IMG/VR virus record: IMGVR_UViG_3300030104_003310
Coordinates: 1-25,291 of that record
Reading direction: 5' to 3' (one strand)
Length of the DNA stretch: 25,291 bases
Source of the DNA: a virus
Below, piece by piece: positions 1-8,697 of the stretch; the first letter of the stretch is position 1; each line of letters opens with the position of its first letter. The notes below the pieces were generated by a model. The model was not told where the DNA came from, did not search any database, and saw only the letters and a list, made by a program, of their open reading frames with translations. A program made the position numbers and the translations under genes.

Positions 1-40
1 GGCGTGCATTTTTTTCCCACAAATTGTACGATTAAATTTT

Positions 41-493
41 ATGGTTCGAGGACGCAAAAAATTACCGAGTGAAATCTCGCGTCTGCGTGGACAAGCTAAG
101 AAAAACCCGCAGAATGTTAACCATAATGAACCGAAACCCACACAGAAAAAAACCCGCCGGCCAGCGTGGATAAAAGACAAACACGCGAAAGAGGCTTACA
201 CGTATTATGTCAACCTGTTAGACGATTTAGGCGTTGTAACCGTAGCCGAACGGGTAGCAATGGAGCAGTTAGCCGTAGCCTATGCAAACTGGCGACGGTG
301 CCAGGAGGCCAGTGACCGCGAAGGAATCGTAGTAGATGGCAAGCGTAACGCTAACGACATAGCGGCGCGGGATTGGTATGATCGCCTATTGAAAATATTA
401 GTAGAATTTGGCTTAACCCCTTCAAGCCGTGCGCGAATAGTTGTAAATAAACCTTCCGAAGCTATACAAGCGATTAACCCACGCCAGCGATGA
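41..493 (+). CDS. terS: Terminase small subunit, P27 family
   Basis: 150 residues, the usual size of P27-type small terminases (Terminase_4). These bind the packaging site and hand DNA to the large subunit. The N-terminus is basic with a RxRxKxLP-like start and a proline-rich linker around residues 28-45. A helical core follows, and then the family-typical C-terminal block AARDWYDRLLKILVEFGLTP (about 110-129) ending SSRARI. It overlaps the TerL gene by 4 nt (ATGA). There is no clear Shine-Dalgarno sequence before ATG 41, but only 40 bases of upstream sequence are visible. Position immediately upstream of TerL supports the call. Confidence 0.9.
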   Translation: MVRGRKKLPSEISRLRGQAKKNPQNVNHNEPKPTQKKTRRPAWIKDKHAKEAYTYYVNLLDDLGVVTVAERVAMEQLAVAYANWRRCQEASDREGIVVDGKRNANDIAARDWYDRLLKILVEFGLTPSSRARIVVNKPSEAIQAINPRQR

Positions 494-2130
494 CCGACAA
501 ACTAACTAAACGCTGGATATTCAACGAAGCCGACGAAAAGGCTGCTGCTAACGGCTATTTTATGGAGGAAGAACGCGGCGAGCACGTTTGCAATTTTATA
601 GAGTCGCAATTGTGCTTGTACGAAGGAGACTATGCCGGCAAGCCTATCCGTTTGATGGATTGGCAAGTAGAGATGTTTTACCGGCTGTTCGGCTGGGTTT
701 CTCACAGTGAATTCTACGAGCGTACGCTCCGGCGTTTTAGAATCGCTAGCGTTTGGCTACCAAAGAAAAACGGTAAAAGTCCGACAGGAGCCGCTGTCGG
801 TTTGTACTTGATGGCCGCCGACGGTGAACCTGGCCAGCATATCTATAGCTGTGCCCGCGATATGAAGCAGGCGCGAATCGTACACAAAAACGCCTGCATG
901 ATGGTTGAACAATCGCCGGCGCTTAGCCAGGTTTGCATGATTAACAATTCAACCGGCGTTATTAGCTATGAGCCGACGCATTCAAACTATCAAATTGTTG
1001 CCGGTTCTAATCATCAATCACTAGAGGGGTTAAACGGTTCTACTATTGTGGATGAAGTGCACGTAGTAGACAGCCGCACGGCGCATGCTATAGAACATGC
1101 TGGGATCAGCCGTAGCGAGTGGATGCGTTTTGAAATATCAACGGCCGGAAATAACCTTTTAGGCTACGGCCGTAAACAATGGGAATATGGCGAAAAAGTC
1201 AACGCCGGCGAGATAGACGACGACGAGTTCTTTTTTTTAAAATACGCCGCCGATTCTACGATGACCGATGATGAGCTAATGAACCCTGACGTATGGAAAA
1301 AAGCTAATCCGTCAATGGGGACAATTATCAGTGAGGCAGAATTCAAGAAGTCGATGACCCGCGCACAGCGTAGCCTTACAGACTGGCAAAACTTCAAAAT
1401 GTACCGGCTCAACATTTGGTCAACGTCGTTCAGTCCCTGGCTTAAAAAATCGGACTGGGACAATTGCCGGGTAGTGTTTGATGAGGATGACTATTTAGGC
1501 CGAGAGTGCATCGGCGGATTAGATTTAAGCCGCACAAAAGATATGACTGCGTTTGTATTGGTATTTGATGAGGGCGATGGGAATTACGCCTGTTTGCCTT
1601 ACTTCTTTTACCCAGAAAAGGCTGCTAAAGAAAATGACCACTTGGCCCCATACTTGCAATGGGCAGCAGATGGCTATGTAGATTTGATACCAGGCGACGT
1701 AATTGATTACAACGTTGTAGAAAATAGAATAGCGGAACTGTCCGAAAAGTTTATAATTACCGAGATAGTGTATGACCGTTTGTTTGCTGAAGATTTAACA
1801 ACACGGTTAGAGAATCAGCTAGGTTGTTTACGGACAAACTTCCCACAAACGATCATGCACTTTGCAGGGCCTACGGCCGAGCTGGAGCGATTAGTAATCA
1901 GCGGCAATTTGCGCCACAACAACAACCCGATTTTGAATTGGCAAGCGCAAAACGTCACTATTAAAACCGATCCAAACAACAACAAACGGCCGATAAAACC
2001 CAGCAGCGACAATCCGGCAAAGATTGACGGAATGGTTGCCCTGATTATGGCATTAGGGAGAAGCATTGCGGAAGCTGAGCCAATGCCTACGTATGACTAT
2101 TACGACAACAACCCGATTGAGTTAATGTAA
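490..2130 (+). CDS. terL: Terminase large subunit (ATPase/nuclease)
   Basis: 546 residues, Terminase_1 family. It is the packaging motor that translocates DNA into the prohead and cuts it. Visible ATPase motifs are a Walker A PKKNGKS (91-97), a Walker B with catalytic acid TIVDE (185-189) and a coupling-type STAG (217-220). The RNase H-like nuclease half shows GGLDLSRTKD (Asp345), VYDR (Asp429) and a late acidic position in KIDGMVA (Asp513). Full length, no truncation. It starts at ATG 490 overlapping terS and abuts the portal gene with no gap, so packaging and portal genes are translationally linked. Confidence 0.95.
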   Translation: MTDKLTKRWIFNEADEKAAANGYFMEEERGEHVCNFIESQLCLYEGDYAGKPIRLMDWQVEMFYRLFGWVSHSEFYERTLRRFRIASVWLPKKNGKSPTGAAVGLYLMAADGEPGQHIYSCARDMKQARIVHKNACMMVEQSPALSQVCMINNSTGVISYEPTHSNYQIVAGSNHQSLEGLNGSTIVDEVHVVDSRTAHAIEHAGISRSEWMRFEISTAGNNLLGYGRKQWEYGEKVNAGEIDDDEFFFLKYAADSTMTDDELMNPDVWKKANPSMGTIISEAEFKKSMTRAQRSLTDWQNFKMYRLNIWSTSFSPWLKKSDWDNCRVVFDEDDYLGRECIGGLDLSRTKDMTAFVLVFDEGDGNYACLPYFFYPEKAAKENDHLAPYLQWAADGYVDLIPGDVIDYNVVENRIAELSEKFIITEIVYDRLFAEDLTTRLENQLGCLRTNFPQTIMHFAGPTAELERLVISGNLRHNNNPILNWQAQNVTIKTDPNNNKRPIKPSSDNPAKIDGMVALIMALGRSIAEAEPMPTYDYYDNNPIELM

Positions 2131-3807
2131 ATGCACCAAACTTACATAATCAACCCTGGCCAAGACGCGCGAGCAATTGAAAATCCTAATATTCCGCTGA
2201 GCTCGCCGGAGATATGGAACGAAGTATTTGGCGACCAGACTACCAGCTCAGGAATTACTGTAAACCCGCAAAAGTCGCTAACAATTGGCGCAGTATTTCA
2301 AGCGGTAAACCTAATTAGCGGAGATGTTGCAAAGCTGCCGTTAAACGTCTACAGACGCCGGCCGGATTTAGGCGTTAAGGGTAGAGAAGTAGACGAAGTA
2401 CACCCAGCCCAGAAGCTGGTTAAATATCGCCCTAACGCTGAAATGAGCGCGTTTAAGTTCTGGCGTCGGTTAATGACTCATGCCCTAATCTGGTCTAACG
2501 CTTACGCATTGATTGAACGCGATCCAATGGGTAACCCGATTGCATTGTTTCCACTGTTGCCGGATCGCACAGCCCCAGCCAGAACGAAAGACGGCGTTTT
2601 ATACTACACGAGCGAGATAGACGGCGATTTACACGGCTTTGCAGCTTCCAATATTTTACATATCGAACAAATTAGCATAAACGGCGAATCTGATTGCCAA
2701 ATGGTTTACAAAGCCCGTGAAGCATTTGCACTGGCGTTAGCAGCAGAACAATTTGCGTCAAAGTATTTTAGAAACGGCGGCCGGATTGGTGGAATTTTAG
2801 AAGTGCCGCCGGGCATGACTAAACAGGGAGCCGACAACCTAGAAAGCGGCTTTCGTAAAACCTACGATCAGCTAGATGCAGCCTTCAAGTCTGTCATTTT
2901 GAGAGATGGCGCTAAGTTTCACCAGGGACAATTTACCCCTGAACAAACGCAAATGTTAGGTGCTCGCCAAGAGCAGGTAAAAGAAATAGCTCGTTGGTTT
3001 AATATTCCACCGCATAAACTCGGTGACGATTCAAAAGCCAGCTACAACAGCCTAGAGCAGGAAAACCGAGCCTATCTGAATGGCTGTTTGTCGCATTGGC
3101 TCAAAACTATTGAAGCTGAATGCTATTTGAAGTTATTAACGCCAGCCGAGCAGGAGCAGAACAGCAGGTTTATTGAGTTTAACGTTGCCGCGTTAGTAGC
3201 GGCCGATATTGCGACACAATACGGCATATTCAGGACGGGCATTGAAGCCGGTATTCTCTCTCCTGACGAAGTTAGGGCAATGCAAAACTTAAACCCACGG
3301 CCTGACGGTCTGGGGTCTAAATATTTACGGCCGCTCAACATGGAATATGCGGATCAAGAGCCTGAAACGGAAGAGACACCGGCAGAACTAGAACCAGCCG
3401 AGCAAATAATCGACGAATCAGACGACGATTTAAGAGCAACGGCTAAAACGGTATTAGATGACGCCGTAGAACGATTCACAGCCTACCTTGTACGCAAGGT
3501 AAATCGAGAAGCGAAGCAAAAGACCGCCGGACGCTTTGTTAATTGGTTAGAGGTAGGGTATGAAGACGAAATTATCGGTTTGCATAAAGAAATAACGCCG
3601 GCGGCAATGGTTTACGCTGGATTAACGAATCGCAATGCAACGGAATTAATCGAATCCATCGGAAATCGTTTGTTCTTTGGTCTCGCCGGTGAAATAAGTG
3701 AAGTTCTAAACACGGCAGACAGTGAACAAATGCGAGCAGCACTAAATGCAGTAACCAAATCATTCAAAACTAACGTAATCGCGTACTATAGCGAGGCAAT
3801 AAATTGA
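2131..3807 (+). CDS. Portal protein, HK97 type
   Basis: 558 residues, phage_portal family (HK97 gp3-like). It forms the dodecameric ring through which DNA enters the head. Family features include the N-terminal SLTIGAVFQAVNLISGDVAKL block, a KYRPNAEMSAFKFW segment, and the wing/clip region with IARWFNIPPHKLGD and SYNSLEQENRAYL. Residues about 405-437 are very acidic and link to a C-terminal extension of about 120 residues, longer than the minimal family core. The gene starts directly after the TerL stop and overlaps the protease gene by 4 nt. Confidence 0.93.
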   Translation: MHQTYIINPGQDARAIENPNIPLSSPEIWNEVFGDQTTSSGITVNPQKSLTIGAVFQAVNLISGDVAKLPLNVYRRRPDLGVKGREVDEVHPAQKLVKYRPNAEMSAFKFWRRLMTHALIWSNAYALIERDPMGNPIALFPLLPDRTAPARTKDGVLYYTSEIDGDLHGFAASNILHIEQISINGESDCQMVYKAREAFALALAAEQFASKYFRNGGRIGGILEVPPGMTKQGADNLESGFRKTYDQLDAAFKSVILRDGAKFHQGQFTPEQTQMLGARQEQVKEIARWFNIPPHKLGDDSKASYNSLEQENRAYLNGCLSHWLKTIEAECYLKLLTPAEQEQNSRFIEFNVAALVAADIATQYGIFRTGIEAGILSPDEVRAMQNLNPRPDGLGSKYLRPLNMEYADQEPETEETPAELEPAEQIIDESDDDLRATAKTVLDDAVERFTAYLVRKVNREAKQKTAGRFVNWLEVGYEDEIIGLHKEITPAAMVYAGLTNRNATELIESIGNRLFFGLAGEISEVLNTADSEQMRAALNAVTKSFKTNVIAYYSEAIN

Positions 3808-4433
3808 AAAAGCAATTTCCAAATCAGCGAGCGGTTACAGTAGAAACCCGCGAAGACGGAACAAATGTCATCAGCGGATATGCAGCAGTTTACTACCGGG
3901 CAGATGATGCAGGCACTCAATACGAGCTGATGCCTGAATACTTTGAACGCATTAAGCCTGGAGCGTTTGACCGAGCACTAGCTGAAGGTCAGGACGTTAG
4001 AGCGTTATTCAATCACGATCCTAATCACGTATTAGGCCGGTCTAAGTCTGGTACGCTAAGAATGACCGCCGACAGCGTAGGGTTGCGGTATGAGGTAGAT
4101 ATGCCAAACACTCAAACAGCACGAGACCTGGCCGAAAGCGTTAAACGCGGCGACGTTAGCGGGTCTAGTTTTGCGTTTAGCGTAACCAGCGAAGGCCAAG
4201 AGATAGAGCGAGCGAAAGACGGCAACACCTACCGAAACATTAAAGACGCTGACTTGTATGACGTTTCTGTTGTAACTTATCCGGCCTATGAATCAGCGAC
4301 TAGCGGCATTAGAACCGCTGAAAATGTCGAAGAAGCACGGGCAGCGCTTGAACGCTGGGAAAACGAACAAAACAGCGAGATTGACGCTGTTCGGGTAAGG
4401 CTCCGAGAAATTAAGTTTGACCTAGAACGTTAA
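3804..4433 (+). CDS. Prohead protease, S78 (HK97 gp4-like)
   Basis: 209 residues, Peptidase_S78. It cleaves the delta domain of the capsid protein during head maturation. Family landmarks are ISGYAAVYY near residue 23, PGAF (52-55), the catalytic-His motif FNHDPNHVLGR (His71), the Ser motif GDVSGSSFAF (probable nucleophile Ser122) and DLYDVSVVTYPAY (150-162). The start is TTG at 3804, nested in the portal stop codon. A weak start like this is common for coupled genes, and no in-frame ATG lies near it. The C-terminus is a charged helix. A promoter-like site for the next gene lies in its last codons. Confidence 0.92.
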   Translation: MKKQFPNQRAVTVETREDGTNVISGYAAVYYRADDAGTQYELMPEYFERIKPGAFDRALAEGQDVRALFNHDPNHVLGRSKSGTLRMTADSVGLRYEVDMPNTQTARDLAESVKRGDVSGSSFAFSVTSEGQEIERAKDGNTYRNIKDADLYDVSVVTYPAYESATSGIRTAENVEEARAALERWENEQNSEIDAVRVRLREIKFDLER

Positions 4434-4444
4434 ATAAGCATAAT
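4417..4444 (+). promoter_or_regulatory. Candidate promoter for capsid gene
   Basis: TTGACC (4417-4422), 16-bp spacer, CATAAT (4439-4444); five of six matches to each sigma70 consensus box. It lies across the end of the protease gene and would start RNA near 4451, giving a leader of about 140 nt before the capsid ATG. Inferred from sequence only. Confidence 0.45.
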
Positions 4445-4501
4445 AAACAACGTCGGCGAAACGCTCAGTATTAACCGGCCCCAAAAATAAAGTGAAACCG
4501 C

Positions 4502-4586
4502 AAAGGCTGTATCTTTATTGCTCAAACAGGCAATATAGGTGCAGCCTTTTTGAATGCACCTATCCAACACTAAACTAAAAAGGTGC
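4502..4586 (+). promoter_or_regulatory. Structured capsid leader with alternative hairpins
   Basis: Four pairing elements are seen. AAAGGCTG (4502-4509) pairs with CAGCCTTT (4542-4549), followed by T's and enclosing a TATTGC/GCAATA hairpin (4516-4521/4530-4535). ATAGGTGCA (4535-4543) pairs perfectly over 9 bp with TGCACCTAT (4555-4563). GCACCT (4556-4561) can instead pair with AGGTGC (4581-4586), which is the Shine-Dalgarno site of the capsid gene. The pairings exclude one another. The first resembles a weak terminator, the last would hide the ribosome site. This is the layout of an attenuator or RNA switch; no known riboswitch class is recognised. Confidence 0.5.
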
Positions 4587-4590
4587 GAAT

Positions 4591-5904
4591 ATGTCACTTG
4601 ATAAAATGCAAGATTTGCAGGAAGAACGTAACCGTTTAGCCTCGCAAATTCAAGAACTAGGCGAACGCCAAGCCGATTGGTCAGCAGAAGACCGTGAAAA
4701 ATGGGACGTTCTTAATTCTGAGTATGAAAGAGTTGACGAAGAACGAAACGCTACACAGGAAGCGCTAAACGTAGCCGCTAAACTAGACGCCATCAAAGGC
4801 GCCGAAGATCGTGCAAACTACGAAGCTGAAAAAGCCGGAGACGGACGAGTTACCGAAGCTGTAAAGCGTGACGCTATGCGAGCCTGGGCATTGTTCCAGT
4901 CCGGTGTTAACCTCAGCCCAGAACAACGCGAAGCAGCTCACCGTTGCGGCGTCGATCCTCGTCAAAGCTACTTTGAATACAACCTGCGAAGTAACGCACC
5001 GCGTTATTCTCACAACGGTTACGGAAAAGAGCTACGAGCGCAGGCCACAACTCCGGCATCGGCTGGTGGGAATTTAATTCCTGAAGGCTTTGCAGATTCG
5101 CTAGAACAGGCTTTACTGCAATACGGCGGGATTCGTCGAGTTGCTAACGTTATGCGTACGGCATCCGGTAATGATTTACCAATGCCAACCGTTAACGATA
5201 CTAGCAATAAGGGCGCCTTGCTTGCTGAAAATACGCAAGTTTCAGAGCAGGACGTAACCTACGGTAGCGTAACGCTGGGAGCTTACAAGCTAACCTCTAA
5301 GTTAGTGCGTATTTCTTCCGAGTTGATGCAAGATAGTGCGTTTGATATGGGCAGCCAACTCGGCTCACTTATCGGCGAACGTCTGGCACGCGGTGCATCA
5401 GATTACTTTGTAACTGGTACTGGTTCAAGCGAACCACAGGGCGTCGTAACTGGATCGAGCTTAGGCGTAACAGCCGCAAGCGCAACCGCTGTAACTTTCG
5501 ATGAAATCATCGACTTGATCAACAGCGTTGATCCAGCCTATCAGGCGTCAGCATCTTTCGGACTTGCAATGAATAACAGCACTAAAGCTGCTATCCGTAA
5601 GCTGAAAGATTCTAACGGTCAATACCTCTGGCAAGCTGGCCTAACGGCTAACGATCCTGACACTATTCTTGGAAAGCCTGTGGTGGTTTTACAAGAGATG
5701 TCATCCATCGCTACGGGTAACAAGTCGATAATCGCAGGCGACATGTCTAAGTTCGTTATTCGCGATGCTGGGCCAGTCCGATTGGCTCGAATGGATGAGC
5801 GATACCGAGACTACGACCAGACCGGATTCGTAGCCTTCTCACGTGTTGATTCTATCGTAATTGACGCGGGCACTAACCCAATTAAACACCTGATTCAGGC
5901 GTAA
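4591..5904 (+). CDS. Major capsid protein, HK97 fold
   Basis: 437 residues, Phage_capsid family, of the size that includes a fused scaffold. Residues 1 to about 70 form a charged coiled coil (delta/scaffolding domain) starting LDKMQDLQEERNRLASQIQ. The mature part begins about residue 150 after KELRAQATTPAS, a typical cleavage neighbourhood for the S78 protease upstream. Fold landmarks include GGNLIPEGFADSL, LPMPTVNDTS, SSELMQDSAFD, GTGSSEPQGV, GKPVVVLQEM and FVAFSRVDS. The start ATG is preceded by AAAAAGGTG. It is the only head gene with a large upstream gap, a likely promoter and a structured leader, fitting the need for high separate expression. Confidence 0.95.
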   Translation: MSLDKMQDLQEERNRLASQIQELGERQADWSAEDREKWDVLNSEYERVDEERNATQEALNVAAKLDAIKGAEDRANYEAEKAGDGRVTEAVKRDAMRAWALFQSGVNLSPEQREAAHRCGVDPRQSYFEYNLRSNAPRYSHNGYGKELRAQATTPASAGGNLIPEGFADSLEQALLQYGGIRRVANVMRTASGNDLPMPTVNDTSNKGALLAENTQVSEQDVTYGSVTLGAYKLTSKLVRISSELMQDSAFDMGSQLGSLIGERLARGASDYFVTGTGSSEPQGVVTGSSLGVTAASATAVTFDEIIDLINSVDPAYQASASFGLAMNNSTKAAIRKLKDSNGQYLWQAGLTANDPDTILGKPVVVLQEMSSIATGNKSIIAGDMSKFVIRDAGPVRLARMDERYRDYDQTGFVAFSRVDSIVIDAGTNPIKHLIQA

Positions 5905-5914
5905 GGGGTTAGAT

Positions 5915-6130
5915 ATGAAGGTTGAGCTGTTAGTAAGTCGAGCCGGCGTCGGTTTTACCCAGAATTGTGGTGAAATAATCGACGTAGGCGAAGACGAAGC
6001 GCAGCGCCTCATTGATAGCAACCAGGCAAAAGCTGTTAGCGGTCGAAAGGCCGCTAGCAGCAAGCCTGTTATTGAGGCAGCTGTAAAAAAGAAGCCAAGA
6101 GCGCGAAAGCGAAAATCAGTAGATGAATAA
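5915..6130 (+). CDS. Small head-region protein, unknown role
   Basis: 71 residues with a good ribosome site (AAGGGGTTAGAT) before ATG 5915. The N-terminal half (MKVELLVSRAGVGFTQNCGE, then IIDVGEDEAQRLIDSNQA) resembles small beta-rich proteins often found just after the capsid gene in siphophages, in which a G-x-x-V-D-V-x-x-x-E-A-x-R-L-I pattern recurs. The last 25 residues are Lys/Arg-rich. It could be a minor head or decoration protein, or a DNA-contacting one; no function is assigned. It overlaps the connector gene by 8 nt. Confidence 0.75.
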   Translation: MKVELLVSRAGVGFTQNCGEIIDVGEDEAQRLIDSNQAKAVSGRKAASSKPVIEAAVKKKPRARKRKSVDE

Positions 6131-6734
6131 CTACGCTATAAAGACAATCACAGCGGCGACGGATTACCCAATCAATAGCACCGAGGCGAAAGCCCACATG
6201 GCTATTGACGACAGCACGTTTGATAGCCAAATAGACGATTTCATAAAAGCCGCTACGGCTTATATTGAAAACCGTACTAGCCGCCAAATATGCACGGCAA
6301 CCTATGAGCTGATCTTTGATAAGTTTCACAGCGTAAACGGCAGGGTTTATTTGCCTAAAGGCCAGCTGCAGAGCGTGACTAGCGTTAAATACAAAGACGG
6401 CGACGGGGTAGAACAAACCCTGGCAAGTTCCGAGTATATCGTAAGCGATAGCCGAGAGCCGGCGTTTGTAGAGCCAGCATATTCCAAAAGCTGGCCGACA
6501 ACGCGACTAGAGTCCGACGCCGTTAGGATTCGCTACGTTTGCGGTTACGGCGACAGTGACTCAACGCCGGAGGCAATCAAACAGGCGGCTTTGTTACTTG
6601 TTGCTCATATGTTTGAGCACCGTGAAGCAGTGGTATTTAATGCCAGTCCGCAAAAAGTGCCGATGGCCGTTGAATCCCTGATTAACCAGTATCGTTTAGG
6701 AGATGAATATACGTGGTACGATCAGGAACGCTAA
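6123..6734 (+). CDS. Head-tail connector (gp6/phiE125 gp8-like)
   Basis: 203 residues. The N-terminal helical part (ITAATDYPINSTEAKAHMAI, then FDSQIDDFIKAATAYIENRT) is the hallmark of the phage gp6-like / phiE125 gp8 connector family, which forms the ring below the portal. The middle has the usual LPKGQLQSVTSVKYKDGDGV beta segment and VRIRYVCGYGD. The C-terminal helix (AIKQAALLLVAHMFEHREAV) is also typical. Gene order capsid-connector-closure supports this. It overlaps the next gene by 22 nt. Confidence 0.88.
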   Translation: MNNYAIKTITAATDYPINSTEAKAHMAIDDSTFDSQIDDFIKAATAYIENRTSRQICTATYELIFDKFHSVNGRVYLPKGQLQSVTSVKYKDGDGVEQTLASSEYIVSDSREPAFVEPAYSKSWPTTRLESDAVRIRYVCGYGDSDSTPEAIKQAALLLVAHMFEHREAVVFNASPQKVPMAVESLINQYRLGDEYTWYDQER

Positions 6735-7039
6735 GACACCGCGTGCAATTGCAAAGCCGAGCAACAACGGTAGACGCAGCCGGCCAGCATACAGGCACAT
6801 GGTCAACCTATAGAACTTGCTACGCCGAAGTCATCGACAAGGGCGGAGCGGAAAAGATACGCGGCCAGCAGGTAGACGCTACGGTTTCGCATTTAGTGCG
6901 GATCAGATACCCACAGGGCACGTTTCCAACGCCAGAAAACCGCGTCGTATACGATAGCCGGAATTTACACATTGAAAGCGTACAACGCCGAGACACCCAC
7001 GAGCGCGAAGTGTGGCTGTATTGTCGGGAGGATGTGTAA
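6713..7039 (+). CDS. Head closure / head-tail joining protein
   Basis: 108 residues, SPP1 gp16-like (Phage_H_T_join). Diagnostic features are the LRHRVQLQSRATTVDAAGQH opening, W-x-x-Y-R-T-C-Y-A-E-V and H-L-V-R-I-R-Y. It plugs the connector after packaging. Start GTG 6713 is chosen because LRHRV must be near the N-terminus and TTAGGAGAT sits about 10 nt upstream. Overlaps the connector gene by 22 nt and the next gene by 1 nt. Confidence 0.85.
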   Translation: MVRSGTLRHRVQLQSRATTVDAAGQHTGTWSTYRTCYAEVIDKGGAEKIRGQQVDATVSHLVRIRYPQGTFPTPENRVVYDSRNLHIESVQRRDTHEREVWLYCREDV

Positions 7040-7602
7040 TGACTGTAAAAGAAAATACTGGCTTCAACGTCGATATGAATGTCAACCAGTCCGACCTAAA
7101 CGACTTTTATAAACGATTAAAAGCATTGACGCCGAGCCTACGGCGCGAGGTTGAGCGTAAGGTTATTACAGCCGCCGGTAGTGGTTACAAATCGCATTTG
7201 AAAAAAGAAACCCCGCAAAGCAGAAAAACGGGAACTAGTAGCAAATGGAGCCGATCCACAAAGATTGCTAGAGGCGGTCAGACAGATGCCTTGAGACGTT
7301 CTATTGTCGTGAAAAAGTCTACCAAATGGAACAACCCCAACAAATGGCGAAAAGCTGGGGTAATCGGGGTAACCGTCGGACATGCCTACAGAAACAACCC
7401 AGTAATAGGGGCACATGCACATTTAGTAAACGCCGGACATCGTGCGTATTACTGGAGCGATACAGACAGCGGCCAGCGGGTTTACGGTAGCGGTTATCTA
7501 ACTAGAGCCAGAAACACAGGAACACAAGCGGCAGCCTCTAAAATGAAAGCTAAAAGTGTTCAAGCATTAGAAGTAGCAATCAGAAAGGCGGCCAGCAAAT
7601 GA
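7039..7602 (+). CDS. HK97-gp10-like tail completion protein
   Basis: 187 residues from ATG 7039, which overlaps the previous stop (TAATG) and has GGGAGG 8-13 nt upstream. An upstream in-frame GTG at 7012 is less likely. It shows the gp10 signature: an N-terminal helix DLNDFYKRLKALTPSLRREV, a basic K/R-rich middle, and GAHAHLVNAGHRAYY followed by a C-terminal helix. These proteins act at the head-tail interface or tail completion. It overlaps the next gene by 4 nt. Confidence 0.85.
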   Translation: MTVKENTGFNVDMNVNQSDLNDFYKRLKALTPSLRREVERKVITAAGSGYKSHLKKETPQSRKTGTSSKWSRSTKIARGGQTDALRRSIVVKKSTKWNNPNKWRKAGVIGVTVGHAYRNNPVIGAHAHLVNAGHRAYYWSDTDSGQRVYGSGYLTRARNTGTQAAASKMKAKSVQALEVAIRKAASK

Positions 7603-8021
7603 GCGCAGTATGCAGCAGCCTTAGAACCTACCTTTTAACGATTACCGGCGTAACTGATTTAGTATCAACGCGGATCAGGCCAGACGCACTAGCGCAGAAT
7701 GAGACGTTTCCGGCGGTAGTACTAAGCGAAACACGCAGCGACCACATGCACACAATTAGCGCATCGGCTGGCTTTGTTGAATCGCTGGTAGAGGTGGCCT
7801 GTTTTAGTTCAACCCGGTTAGAGGCCGAAAGCGTAGCGGAAGCGGTACGCCAGGCGTTACAGGGATACACAGGAACCGCCGGTAGTGAAACAATAAAAAG
7901 CTGTATCCTAGAAAGCCGCGACAGCGGTTATTTAGTACCTGCCGACGGTAGTGATGACGGTTTATATGTTACAGCCTTAGACTTTAGAATTGTATTTTCG
8001 GAATCAATCCCGACATTTTAA
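7599..8021 (+). CDS. Tail terminator (DUF3168-like)
   Basis: 140 residues. The pattern L-R-x-Y-L-L-T-I-T-G-V-T-D-L-V, then RIRPDALAQNETFPAVVLSE, then a V-E-V-A-C-F-S strand and a LEAESVAEAVRQAL helix matches the DUF3168 / lambda gpU-like tail terminator group, which caps the tail tube and joins it to the head. ATGA overlap with the gp10-like gene. Position just before the tube gene fits. Confidence 0.85.
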   Translation: MSAVCSSLRTYLLTITGVTDLVSTRIRPDALAQNETFPAVVLSETRSDHMHTISASAGFVESLVEVACFSSTRLEAESVAEAVRQALQGYTGTAGSETIKSCILESRDSGYLVPADGSDDGLYVTALDFRIVFSESIPTF

Positions 8022-8036
8022 GAAGGAGCTTTTACA

Positions 8037-8420
8037 GTGGCTTTACAGACTGGAAATGGTGTCACTATCGTGTTTGGCACCAGCGGATTTACCGCAAACT
8101 ATACACGAATTGGCGGCACTGAGATGAGCCGCGAAAGCATCGAAACGACGCATTTGGGCACAACGGATTACAAAACGTTTGTACCTGATGACCTGATTGA
8201 CGGCGGCGAGTTTAGCTGTGAATTTTATTGGGACCCGGCTTTTACTACGTTTCCGCCGATTAGTGAAGCTGCTGAAACAATTACTATAACCTACACGTCC
8301 GGCGAAACGTTGAGCGGTACCGGTTTTCTGACAAGTAGCACAGGGCCAGACGCGGAAAACGGTTCTTTGTTGTCAGGTGAGTTTAGCATTAAATGGGCAG
8401 GTCAGCCGACCTACGCATAA
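8037..8420 (+). CDS. Major tail tube protein
   Basis: 127 residues with a strong ribosome site (AGAAGGAGC) 7 nt before GTG 8037. The sequence is beta-rich (TIVFGTSGFTANYTRIGGTE, later TTDYKTFVPDDLIDGGEFSC and ITITYTSGETLSGTGFL). The pattern 'ET..LGT.DYKTF.P.dL.d.GE' is typical of siphophage tube proteins of about 130 residues, which polymerise into the hollow tail. It lies between the terminator and chaperone genes, as expected. Confidence 0.88.
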   Translation: MALQTGNGVTIVFGTSGFTANYTRIGGTEMSRESIETTHLGTTDYKTFVPDDLIDGGEFSCEFYWDPAFTTFPPISEAAETITITYTSGETLSGTGFLTSSTGPDAENGSLLSGEFSIKWAGQPTYA

Positions 8421-8439
8421 AATTTAGAAAGGGGATAAA

Positions 8440-8697
8440 ATGAAAGTATCATTCGAGCCACACCCAAACGAATCAGTTGACGACGTTCAAAAGATTCTTA
8501 TAGACGGTGTGCACGTTGGATATTGTGGCACGGAATCAGGACGGCCGGTATGTTTTATACAGGCCGTATCCTGTGATGTGTCGGAGTTAGTTAAAAAGGC
8601 GGTAGCGGAACACGTCGGCGAAGCGTCGAGCGTTAACCAACCTCCCGAGTCGGTAGAGATTGAAGGGGTAGACGATGACGATAGCAACGAAGAATGA
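8440..8697 (+). CDS. Small acidic protein, unknown
   Basis: 85 residues; ribosome site AAAGGGGATAAA precedes ATG 8440. The N-terminal half contains ILIDGVHVGYCG and a Cys pair, and the C-terminus is strongly acidic (last 16 residues mostly D/E with VDDDDSNEE). No family recognised. It overlaps the chaperone gene by 23 nt, so it is part of the tail operon. It could be an extra chaperone-like or tube-associated factor, but nothing in the sequence proves this. Confidence 0.65.
   Translation: MKVSFEPHPNESVDDVQKILIDGVHVGYCGTESGRPVCFIQAVSCDVSELVKKAVAEHVGEASSVNQPPESVEIEGVDDDDSNEE

Noticed and set aside
4868-5077. Small + strand frame in the capsid gene
   Set aside because: Overlaps a conserved part of the capsid gene, no ribosome site and no family-like sequence, unlike the dcm overlap.
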